A stretch of 64,000 nucleotides of DNA. Source: JAJFIE01 sp964344255 (GTDB taxonomy: Bacteria; Pseudomonadota; Alphaproteobacteria; Rhodospirillales; Casp-alpha2). This document shows positions 33,913 to 41,748 of the stretch, in pieces; position 1 is the first letter of the stretch; each line of letters begins with the position of its first letter. The notes beneath the pieces are model-generated. The model was not told where the DNA came from. It saw only the letters and a list, made by a program, of their open reading frames with translations, and did no database searches. The translations under genes and the position numbers were made by a program. The stretch lies in NCBI GenBank assembly GCA_964344255.1, contig CAYFMQ010000004.1:62001-126000 (forward strand), written 5' to 3'.

Positions 33913-36255
33913 TTACTGCTGGTTGGCGAAAGCCTTCAACAGTTTTTCCATCACCGCCTGGTGCTGGTTGTTGGTCACCCAGCCAGGCGTGCTGACCTTG
34001 TCCCAGAATGCCTGGTCAACCATGTTCTGGTGACAACCCATGCACAGGCCGGTGCGTTCCATCTTGTCACGCATGTCCTGCGGCAGCGGGCTGGTCAGCG
34101 GCCAGTGGGAGCCAACGGTAACCAGTTGCTTGCCGTCCCGGGTCACGATCTGCGACAGGTCGTGATCAAGCGACGGTATGGCCGGTGACTGGACCTGATA
34201 CTGACTCGGGATCGTCTCGCCCGTAGCCGTTTGCAGTTCCACGATCAGGTCGGTCGCCTGTTCGGTCAGGAAGCGACCATCCTCGATGCCGTAGCCGAGA
34301 GCCTTCGGATTGTCGTGACAGCTCTCGCACGTCCGGGCCCGGCGGCCTGCCGTGTGCGGCTGCACCGCAGCATGGTCGAGGCCCTTCGTGCCACCGGCGT
34401 CCGGGGTCATCCAGGTCTCGTTCCGGGCGACGGTGTTGCCGTCCTTATCGATCACCGTGGTGATGACCTGGCAACCCGGCATCATCGGGCTGACGCGGCC
34501 TTCGCCGTTAATACCCAGGGTCGGGGATTCCCAACGCAGGTAGGAACGGGTCTCGGAGACCTTACCGGCGCTCTTGACGCCATTGGTGCCAAGCTCGTTG
34601 TCGGCGGAAAGACCATCCGCGCCCATGGTGTTGGCGTTGGAGATCCAGTCGACATCGGTCTTGCCCTCCGAATAGTCCACCGTGACGTGGCAGCCATAGC
34701 ACTGCGGCGCCCAGTCGGCATGGCAGGCATAGCATTCCATGCTCTCCATGTGCGCGCCGACCCTCGACATGGCGATCATGGCGTCCTTGGACTTCCAGGT
34801 CTTGTCGAGGCGGAGCTGTTTCAGCACCGGCACCTCGAAATCAAGACCGGAGGCCGAATGCAACACAACCTTCTTGCCGCTCTTGACCACGTTGCCGAAG
34901 GGATTGCCGCGGGCGGTCAGCAGGTAACCATCCTGCATCGGATAACTGGTGGCGAAGATGAATTCTTCCGGTTCATCCTCGGACAGGCCACGGGGCGTAT
35001 CGCCGATATCCTTCTGGAATTCCTCGCCATGACCCAGCGGAAGTTCCCAAGGATACTTCTCAACCGTGCCGTGACAGTCTTCGCACTCGATTTCCACCTG
35101 CGCCAGTGTGGTGCCCGGCATGTTTCCGTCGCCATGCATGTCGATGGAAGTGTGGCAATCCTGACACAACAGACCGCCTTGAGGATTCTCCGGACGGCTT
35201 TCAACCTGATGATGCAGGTCTCCCTTGATCTTCAGGTACTTCTTGGTGTGCAGCTTGGGCTGTTTTCCACCAGACTCGTTGTAGGGTGAGCCATAAGGGA
35301 ATTCCATGATGCCCTGATAACTGACACCGATACGCTTGCCGCGGTTATGGCAGGTATTGCAACTTTCCGTCGGAATGCCCGAGTAGGTGATGTCACCCAC
35401 GGTGACCTTTGACTTCCGCGTGGCCTGCAACGTGTGAACCAGCAGCTTGCCCTGGACCGTCCTGTCTATGGTGGGATCGTTGCCTTCATACAAGCCTTCA
35501 TTGGAATAGGGAACGTGGCACGACGAACAACCGGTGCCGCGGAAGTCACCCCGCTTTTCGCGACCCGTCACGCCGACGTGACAGCGTTGACATTGCTGAC
35601 GCGAATAGGTGATGCCAGCGAGATTGGGGTGTGAGGAGACTTCGTTGACGTCAACTTCGGGGATTTGAGTCTGTTTTGACGGGAACTGATCGGGGTGTTC
35701 GGCGATCATGGCCGTCATGTAGCTTTTATAAGCATCCGTTCCGGCGATGGGTTCGGGGCCATCCTCGTCTTCCTGGGTGTAGTTGCCCCAGATGACCTTG
35801 TGGTCTTCCTGCAGGCCCCAGGACCACAGGTTGCCCTGCAGCTTGCCGGCTTCCGTGTTCATCAACGACTTGCGGACGCGTTCCGCATAATCGCCGTGGC
35901 ACTGACCGCAGGTCTTGTCGGCGATCCACACGCTACCCGGATCGGGAAAGAACATGTCCGGTCCGCCGGAATCTGTCAGGTCCGCCGGCGCGCCGCTATG
36001 GGCTTCATCCTTGGTCAGCCCGCCCGGCGTTCCGCCGTGACACGTGACGCACCCGCCGGGATCCATGTGCTCCTCGGCGATGGCCTTGATCTGGTTCATC
36101 ATCTCGCCCTGGGTGAACTCCTCGATACCTTCATGGCACGAGAGACAGCCTTTCTGGGCTGCGACATCGGGCGATACGTTTTCAGGAACGGCCGCTTGTG
36201 CGTTGACGGTGAATAGCAAGAACGCGCCAACCAGCAGCATAAACAGATGCTTCAT
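33913..36255 (-). CDS. Periplasmic twelve-haem cytochrome c
   Basis: A 780-residue exported protein: signal peptide MKHLFMLLVGAFLLFTVNAQA, no later membrane segment. Twelve CxxCH haem sites start at C37, C69, C116, C222, C243, C299, C364, C391, C508, C519, C643 and C738; many free histidines can act as distal ligands. Spacing is irregular, with haem-free blocks at 120-220 and 400-505, so it is not a simple array of c7 or MtrA-type units. It does not match a family I can name with confidence (not NrfA, OTR or HAO by motif). An AGAGGGG site precedes the ATG. It has its own terminator and lies between ccmC and ccmD; likely a periplasmic electron carrier or reductase. Confidence 0.85.
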   Translation of the reverse strand: MKHLFMLLVGAFLLFTVNAQAAVPENVSPDVAAQKGCLSCHEGIEEFTQGEMMNQIKAIAEEHMDPGGCVTCHGGTPGGLTKDEAHSGAPADLTDSGGPDMFFPDPGSVWIADKTCGQCHGDYAERVRKSLMNTEAGKLQGNLWSWGLQEDHKVIWGNYTQEDEDGPEPIAGTDAYKSYMTAMIAEHPDQFPSKQTQIPEVDVNEVSSHPNLAGITYSRQQCQRCHVGVTGREKRGDFRGTGCSSCHVPYSNEGLYEGNDPTIDRTVQGKLLVHTLQATRKSKVTVGDITYSGIPTESCNTCHNRGKRIGVSYQGIMEFPYGSPYNESGGKQPKLHTKKYLKIKGDLHHQVESRPENPQGGLLCQDCHTSIDMHGDGNMPGTTLAQVEIECEDCHGTVEKYPWELPLGHGEEFQKDIGDTPRGLSEDEPEEFIFATSYPMQDGYLLTARGNPFGNVVKSGKKVVLHSASGLDFEVPVLKQLRLDKTWKSKDAMIAMSRVGAHMESMECYACHADWAPQCYGCHVTVDYSEGKTDVDWISNANTMGADGLSADNELGTNGVKSAGKVSETRSYLRWESPTLGINGEGRVSPMMPGCQVITTVIDKDGNTVARNETWMTPDAGGTKGLDHAAVQPHTAGRRARTCESCHDNPKALGYGIEDGRFLTEQATDLIVELQTATGETIPSQYQVQSPAIPSLDHDLSQIVTRDGKQLVTVGSHWPLTSPLPQDMRDKMERTGLCMGCHQNMVDQAFWDKVSTPGWVTNNQHQAVMEKLLKAFANQQ

Positions 36256-36442
36256 TTTTCTACCCCTCTGTTTCGGTGCCTTATTATCGGCACCTGGCTA
36301 CCAAGCCCCCCTTGGCCGCCATTTCCCGAGCAAAATTTTCTCGAGAATCGGAGTAGACGCGATTAAGAGGTTACCATAATAACCACTTGCGTAAATAAAA
36401 GATGTGTTTTTTCCGCACTGAATGTAGGGCTATTGGTCTTGT

Positions 36443-36456
36443 TTGAACAATATCAG
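36443..36456. promoter_or_regulatory. FNR/FixK-like site upstream of the twelve-haem gene
   Basis: TTGAACAATATCAG resembles the TTGAT-N4-ATCAA anaerobox with one change in each half. It overlaps the ccmC stop and is about 190 bases before the cytochrome start. A chance match is quite possible. Confidence 0.25.
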
Positions 36457-37181
36457 CCATGCACCCGGCGTTGACGAATGGCGCGAATCTTTCCGGCCGT
36501 CACGTCCGCATCAATGCGGATGATCAGAACCCAGAGATAGAACAGCGTATAGCCCACGGCCATGAACAGCAGAGGCCACAGCATGCTGGGATGAATGGAA
36601 GGCCCGTCCATGCGGATAACGCTGGCCGGCTGGTGAAGGGTATTCCACCAGTCCACGGAAAACTTGATGATCGGTACGTTGACGAACCCGACCAGGGCCA
36701 GGATAGCGGCGGCCTTGGCGCCGCGTTGCGGATTATCGAAGGCGTTTGCCAGCGCCATGTAGCCGATATAGAGGAAAAACAGGATCAGCACCGAGGTCAG
36801 GCGCGCATCCCACACCCACCAGGTGCCCCACATGGGCTTGCCCCACAGCGAACCGGTAAGCAGCGCCAGAAAAGTGAATACGGCGCCCACCGGGGCGGTC
36901 GCCTTGGCCGCCACATCGGCCAGCGGATGCTTCCAGATCAGGCCCACGGCGGAAGCAATCGCCATGGATGTATAGCAGAACATGGCCATCCACGCGGCGG
37001 GCACGTGGACGTACATGATGCGCACGCTCTCACCCTGCTGGTAATCGGCGGGAGCATTGAACAATCCCAGATACAAGCCGACGCCGATTGAGAGCAGCGT
37101 CAGTCCGCCAATCCACGGCACCAACGGGCGCGCGATGTTTAAAAAGCGATTGGGATTCGCAAAGCGTTCGATCATGGCCAT
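36453..37181 (-). CDS. ccmC: Haem transporter subunit CcmC
   Basis: A 242-residue, six-helix protein that presents haem to CcmE. WWD motif WGTWWVWDARLTS and conserved periplasmic His (YVHVPAAWMAM; WWNTLHQPASV) are present. The start MAMIERFANPNRFL has GGAGTAGGA upstream; the second Met is an alternative. It starts 52 bases after ccmB. Instead of ccmD, the next gene is the twelve-haem cytochrome. Confidence 0.94.
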   Translation of the reverse strand: MAMIERFANPNRFLNIARPLVPWIGGLTLLSIGVGLYLGLFNAPADYQQGESVRIMYVHVPAAWMAMFCYTSMAIASAVGLIWKHPLADVAAKATAPVGAVFTFLALLTGSLWGKPMWGTWWVWDARLTSVLILFFLYIGYMALANAFDNPQRGAKAAAILALVGFVNVPIIKFSVDWWNTLHQPASVIRMDGPSIHPSMLWPLLFMAVGYTLFYLWVLIIRIDADVTAGKIRAIRQRRVHG

Positions 37182-37233
37182 GATGGCGTTGTCCTACTCC
37201 ATTGCCCGGTGAGTGTCCATAACCCAATAAGCC

Positions 37234-37902
37234 CTATTCAAGCGCCTGGCGGATGCCGGCCGCCGCAGCCCAGGGACACAGCGGCAGGGCAAGGGCCAGC
37301 AAGCCGCCCAGGATCAGGAATTGTGCCTTGATCTCGTAACCGCCGATGGCGCCGTCAACGGCGCTGACGCCGAAAATCAGCACTGGAATAAACAGCGGCA
37401 GGATCAGAAGCGACAATAGAACGCCACCACGACGGGAGCCCAGGATCAGCGCCGCACCCACGGCGCCCAGCAGGCTGAGCGTTGGCGTGCCCAGCGCCAG
37501 CGCCGCGATCAGGACCCAGAACCCGTCAGCGTCCATGTTGAGCAGGACCGCCAGCAGTGGCGCGGCGGCGATCAACGGCAGTCCCGTCGTCAGCCAGTGG
37601 GCGATAACCTTGGCCAAAACCAACACCTCAAGAGCGACCGGCGACAGGGTCAGCAGTTCAAGCGAGCCGTCCTCATAATCGGTCAGGAACAAGCGTTCCA
37701 GGGAGAGCATGGTGGACAACAGCGCCGCAACCCAGATAACGCCGGCGGCGATGCGCGCCAGAATGTTCGGTTCCGGCCCGACGCCAAAGGGAAACAGCAC
37801 CACGGCGATCACGAAAAACATGACAACCATGAAGCTGTCCAAACCCTGGCGTAGAGCCAGGCGCAGGTCGCGATAGATCAACAGGATAAACCGCTCTGTC
37901 AT
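37234..37902 (-). CDS. ccmB: Haem exporter membrane subunit CcmB
   Basis: A 222-residue ABC permease with six TM helices. The ATG at 37902 overlaps the ccmA stop (ATGA); the frame is open upstream only because it shadows ccmA. The family blocks RDLRLALRQG and LFLTDYEDGSLELLTLSP are clear. Works with CcmA and CcmC in releasing haem-CcmE. Confidence 0.93.
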   Translation of the reverse strand: MTERFILLIYRDLRLALRQGLDSFMVVMFFVIAVVLFPFGVGPEPNILARIAAGVIWVAALLSTMLSLERLFLTDYEDGSLELLTLSPVALEVLVLAKVIAHWLTTGLPLIAAAPLLAVLLNMDADGFWVLIAALALGTPTLSLLGAVGAALILGSRRGGVLLSLLILPLFIPVLIFGVSAVDGAIGGYEIKAQFLILGGLLALALPLCPWAAAAGIRQALE

Positions 37903-38564
37903 GCCGCTTCGCTCCCGTCCTGAATATTCCTGGCCGCTTCGGCATAGGGGGTCAGGTCGAGCGTTTCGGCGCCCTCGCCCCTGATCGGTGCATGGGTGGA
38001 AATTACTGTCATGCCGCCGGCGGAGCGATGCTTCTCGATAAGCGTTTCGAGGGCGGCGACGGCATCCTTGTCCAGCGCCGTGGTCGGCTCGTCCAGCAGC
38101 CACAACGGTGCGGGTGCGGCGAGAATGCGGGCTAGCGAGGTGCGCCGTTTCTGACCGGCGGACAGGAAACGTGCGGGAACGTCGTAAAGATGACCGATTC
38201 CAAGCCCTTCCAGGGCTGCCTTGATGCGCTCATCGGCGCTATCCCTGCCGCCGTGCATTTCGGCCCAGAACTTCAGGTTTTCGGAAACCGTCAGCACCGG
38301 TTTGATGGCGTCATGGTGGCCGACATAATGCAACCGCCCGCCGTGGGCTTCCGGATCTTCACGGATATCTTCTTCCTGCCAGTTGATGAACCCCTGTTCG
38401 GGCCGCAACAAGCCCGCCATGAGGCGCAACAAGCTGGATTTCCCGCTGCCGTTGGGTCCAACCAATAACAGCATGCCGCCTGCCTCCAGACTGAACGACA
38501 AACCGGTGAATACGGTCCGCTCGCCACGCACGCATACTAGGTCTGATCCGGAAAACTGGTTCAT
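37899..38564 (-). CDS. ccmA: Haem exporter ATP-binding subunit CcmA
   Basis: A 221-residue ABC ATPase: Walker A GPNGSGKSSLLRLMAG (36-51), signature LSAGQKRRTSLARIL, Walker B PLWLLDEPTTALD. It provides the energy for CcmE release. First gene of ccmABC; the upstream 70 bases to the MFS gene contain its promoter, if separate. Confidence 0.94.
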   Translation of the reverse strand: MNQFSGSDLVCVRGERTVFTGLSFSLEAGGMLLLVGPNGSGKSSLLRLMAGLLRPEQGFINWQEEDIREDPEAHGGRLHYVGHHDAIKPVLTVSENLKFWAEMHGGRDSADERIKAALEGLGIGHLYDVPARFLSAGQKRRTSLARILAAPAPLWLLDEPTTALDKDAVAALETLIEKHRSAGGMTVISTHAPIRGEGAETLDLTPYAEAARNIQDGSEAA

Positions 38565-38634
38565 GGCACCGGACCCTAGCGCAAGGTTTCAGGCCCGGAA
38601 AGGCAAAACAGGGTCAGGGCTTCTACAAACTAGC

Positions 38635-39855
38635 TTAGGGACGATTTGTTCTGGGCTTGACGAACACCACGAGAATGGCTGCGGCGCAGCAGTATACGGC
38701 ACAGGCGACAGCAATGGCTTCCATGGTAACACCCGCATCGATGGCCCACCCCATCATGGGCGGCGACAGGGCCGAAGCCAGAACCATCAGTGATGTTCCC
38801 ACGGCCTTGATGGCGCCCAGGTGGGTAACGCCATACAATTCAGCCCAAACGGCGCCGTGGGTTACGGCGCTGATACCGGACGTGACGCCGAGGGACACCA
38901 TATAGACGACGGCAATCCAGGGGCTGGAGAACAGGGCCAGGAACACCAGGCCGACGGCCAGGGGCAGCAGTTCGATTCGAATGACCTTGATCGCACTGAA
39001 CCGGTCCACGAGCAGCCCTGTGGTCAACGCCGCGGTGGTCTGACCGATGGCGAAGGCGACAAAAACGCCGGCAAACCAGGATAGTTCCCACCCCTTGACC
39101 TCGACCAGATGGACCTGATGAAAAAGGAATCCGGTGCCGATATAGGAAGGCGCCAGGATGGCCGGAACAAGAATATAAAATCGAGGATCCTTTAGCATCT
39201 GGCCGCGTGTCCAACCCTTGGACTCTCTGCCGTTTTCCCCGGCCAGGGTTTCTTCCATCAGGTTACGGTGGCGTTCCGTATGGCCTTTCAGCAACCACAG
39301 AAACAGGGGCGTAATGCCCACCAGGACGACAATGCTGATCATCATCCACATTTCACGCCAGCCGATCAGCGCGATCAGGGTAACGACGATAAACGGGAAC
39401 ACGGCCTCGGCGGCGGGGTAGCCCATGGCGGCGATGCTGATGGCCTTGCCACGGTGTGCATCGAAGTACCGCGCCATGCCGACGGTGGCGATATGGGACA
39501 TCAGTCCCTGCCCGGAGAACCTGAGACCGAAGATCACAGGAAAAAGCCACACCACCGAACTGACGACGGACATGCCGAAGGTGGCGACAGCCATGCCGAT
39601 ACAGACCAGCAGGGTATAAAGCCTCAAATCCACGTCGTCGATTTTTCGTCCGGCCCAGAGCAGCAGGATGGCGCTGCTCAGCGTTCCGACGGAATAGATG
39701 CCGCCGAAATCGCCGTGGCTGAGGTCGAACGTGGCCCTGATCTCGGCGCCGGACAACGAGATGAAATAGGTCTGGCCGAACGATGAGAAAAAGGCCATCA
39801 GAAAACCGAAAGCCAGGAACCGAGGGCTAGTGATCAGGAACTGAAACAGATTCAT
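38635..39855 (-). CDS. Major facilitator superfamily transporter
   Basis: A 406-residue protein with 12 predicted TM helices (first FLITSPRFLAFGFLMAFFSSFGQ), a loop motif A variant GRKIDDVDLR (about 69-78), and a central cytoplasmic loop (about 205-225). N-terminal FGQTYFISLSGAEIR resembles monocarboxylate/oxalate-formate type MFS proteins. Substrate unknown. Its start is 58 bases beyond a strong terminator and structured RNA region, so it may be controlled by attenuation. Confidence 0.8.
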   Translation of the reverse strand: MNLFQFLITSPRFLAFGFLMAFFSSFGQTYFISLSGAEIRATFDLSHGDFGGIYSVGTLSSAILLLWAGRKIDDVDLRLYTLLVCIGMAVATFGMSVVSSVVWLFPVIFGLRFSGQGLMSHIATVGMARYFDAHRGKAISIAAMGYPAAEAVFPFIVVTLIALIGWREMWMMISIVVLVGITPLFLWLLKGHTERHRNLMEETLAGENGRESKGWTRGQMLKDPRFYILVPAILAPSYIGTGFLFHQVHLVEVKGWELSWFAGVFVAFAIGQTTAALTTGLLVDRFSAIKVIRIELLPLAVGLVFLALFSSPWIAVVYMVSLGVTSGISAVTHGAVWAELYGVTHLGAIKAVGTSLMVLASALSPPMMGWAIDAGVTMEAIAVACAVYCCAAAILVVFVKPRTNRP

Positions 39856-39911
39856 AGGCGCGGATCATGCTGAATTAGCTATTCTTCGCAAACGAATTCT
39901 TCATGAAGCCA

Positions 39912-39948
39912 AAGCAAAAAAAAACGGCCGGTAGGGTTCCGGCCGTTT
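39912..39948 (-). terminator. Rho-independent terminator ending the small-RNA candidate
   Basis: A perfect 10-bp stem AAACGGCCGG / CCGGCCGTTT (39922-39948) followed on the minus strand by a run of nine Ts, broken only after TTTTTTTTTG. Confidence 0.9.
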
Positions 39949-40060
39949 AAGTCTGGGCTCGATAGCCCGAGGGGGGACCAGAGAATGAGGGGGGAGAAGT
40001 TCTCTGGTATGGGTATAGACGAGGAGGTCTATGGTGATGAAGTTAGCCATCGATTGTGGC
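39913..40060 (-). ncRNA. Candidate structured small RNA (or leader) with anti-Shine-Dalgarno loops
   Basis: Read leftward: hairpin ATAGAC-CTCCTC-GTCTAT (40032-40015); hairpin ACCAGAGAA-[14-nt loop CTTCTCCCCCCTCA]-TTCTCTGGT (40008-39977); hairpin GGGCT-ATCG-AGCCC (39968-39955); then a terminator. The exposed loops CUCCUC and CUCCCCCCUC are complementary to ribosome binding sites, as in the alphaproteobacterial alpha-r14 (cuckoo) RNAs, which also end in a terminator. A CATAAT -10-like box lies just upstream (about 40065). No convincing protein is encoded: the only frame is 34 codons without family resemblance. Alternatives: the 3' UTR of the upstream symporter gene or an attenuator leader of the MFS gene. 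The 5' end is an estimate. Confidence 0.5.
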
Positions 40061-40144
40061 GACATTATGCCTCAATTGAGGTCATTTGATGGGAATTACG
40101 GAAATGAAACCAGCACCGGAATGCGGCGGCGGATATGCTTACGG

Positions 40145-41536
40145 TCAAGCCGTTTTTGGTGTTTTAACCCGCCGGTTGGTCAGCATGCCGATAACGAAGC
40201 CCGCGTTGCCGATAACCAGGACGGCGGCGGATATCGCCAGCAGCTTGGCGTATTTATGCTCCAGCCCCGTCAGCGGCGACATCAAGCTAACCATGCCGCC
40301 CGCTTCCACGTAATAAAGGACGGCGCCCGCCATGGCGGCAAGGAAGCTCAGGTAATAACTCCATAGAGGGATGCGCCTTGATCCGCCCCAGATAGAGAAG
40401 AAGATCACGGGGGCCAAATACATGGATGCGGTGCCGGAAACAGCGACGGCGCTGTACAAGTCCTTGGTGCCGCCGAACAGGAATACCAGCCCGCCCAGCA
40501 TGAACAGCGCCATGGCGATGCGCCCGTTGCGTACGCTGGGGTGCGCCAGGGCCATGTCCGAAATGGTTAGCTTGGAGGCGCTGGAAAGCGTCGAATCGAG
40601 GGTTGATACGGCGGATACGATCAGCGCCAGGTTGACGAAGATCATGGTGTTCTCCCCAAGCAGTCGGGCGAGGGAAATCTGAAGCGTCTCACCGTCAAGC
40701 GAATGGATTCCGGCGAACACGCCAAGCAGGGAAAAGCCCAGGATACAGAGCATGCTGATCCACGCCGCATGGCCGAAGCTGCGCATGGTCGTGCGCCTGT
40801 CGGCAATCAGGCCCCTGTCCATCATCACCGGGTCGTGCAGCGGGTAGCTCCAGACCTGCAGGCCGGCGACGCACAGCAATATCCAGCCGGGACCGGCGGG
40901 ATCGGGGCTGCTGGCAAGCGCCGCGCTCCACGACCACATATCGGTGGTAAACAGCATAACCAGCACCACGGCGAATACGGCGAGGAACGCCGACATCTGG
41001 AACACGTCGGTGCGGAGCGATGCGCTCAGGCCGCCCAGCATGGAATAGCCCAGCGTAAACAGCGCCAGCGCCACGATGGCGGCGACATAGGCCATCGTGC
41101 CCGTCTCGCCGAAAATGATGCCGATGACAAGCAGGTTCGCGAACACCTCGGACAACAGCCTGACGGCGATCACCACGTTGTAGCAGGCGACGCCGCCACG
41201 GCCGAAGCGGTCGCGCAGGAAGTCCTGGACGCTATCGAAGCCATGCGTAAAGCGGAGCGAGCGGATGATGGCCCCGCCGGTCAGGAATGACAGGTAATAG
41301 GCCGTATAGGCGAGCCCGCCCGCGATGCCGTAGTAATACCCCAGAATGGCGGCGGTCAGCAGGGAACGGGCGAAAATCCAGGTCGTGACCTGAGAGAATA
41401 TGAGCGTCAGCAGGCCCGGTTGCCCGCCATCCGCCCGCCAGCCCCGGAAAAACCCGTTGGCGTCGATGGCGCGCGGCGCCAGCAAAAATGAAATGACGGC
41501 CAGCACGGCGATAGCGCCGAAAAACAGGGGATCCAT
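40145..41536 (-). CDS. Sodium:solute symporter family protein
   Basis: A 463-residue protein of about 13 TM helices, starting MDPLFFGAIAVLAVISFLLA. Family features include GGAIIRSLRF, the TM6-7 block GYSMLGGLSASLRTDVFQM and VSAVSTLDSTLSSASKLTISD, which in LeuT-fold symporters forms the second sodium site (Ser/Thr pair in SALVSTADS). Probable sodium-coupled uptake of an organic solute; substrate unknown. Divergent from acnA. Confidence 0.82.
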   Translation of the reverse strand: MDPLFFGAIAVLAVISFLLAPRAIDANGFFRGWRADGGQPGLLTLIFSQVTTWIFARSLLTAAILGYYYGIAGGLAYTAYYLSFLTGGAIIRSLRFTHGFDSVQDFLRDRFGRGGVACYNVVIAVRLLSEVFANLLVIGIIFGETGTMAYVAAIVALALFTLGYSMLGGLSASLRTDVFQMSAFLAVFAVVLVMLFTTDMWSWSAALASSPDPAGPGWILLCVAGLQVWSYPLHDPVMMDRGLIADRRTTMRSFGHAAWISMLCILGFSLLGVFAGIHSLDGETLQISLARLLGENTMIFVNLALIVSAVSTLDSTLSSASKLTISDMALAHPSVRNGRIAMALFMLGGLVFLFGGTKDLYSAVAVSGTASMYLAPVIFFSIWGGSRRIPLWSYYLSFLAAMAGAVLYYVEAGGMVSLMSPLTGLEHKYAKLLAISAAVLVIGNAGFVIGMLTNRRVKTPKTA

Positions 41537-41748
41537 AGGGGGTCTCCGGTATGTGAAAAAGTTGCGGTCTATTCGTTTTAGTTTTTGCCTGACACAATTG
41601 TTCCGCTCAAATCACATTCTGTTCATTAGAACGTTATTGAATAACGACTCAAGTGTGCGCTTGCGAAGAAAAATGCATGCATGGGCAGGTTTGCTCTACT
41701 ATATAATGTTCAGCTAACAACGATACAATTGAGGACGAGGAGCCATCC

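Noticed and set aside
34231..35289. 352-codon open frame antisense to the twelve-haem cytochrome
   Set aside because: The opposite strand has twelve CxxCH motifs, a signal peptide and a terminator; the antisense frame has no ribosome site or recognisable domain.
40031..40366. 111-codon plus-strand frame over the small-RNA region and symporter end
   Set aside because: It overlaps the symporter C-terminus, has no homology, and the region is better explained by hairpins.
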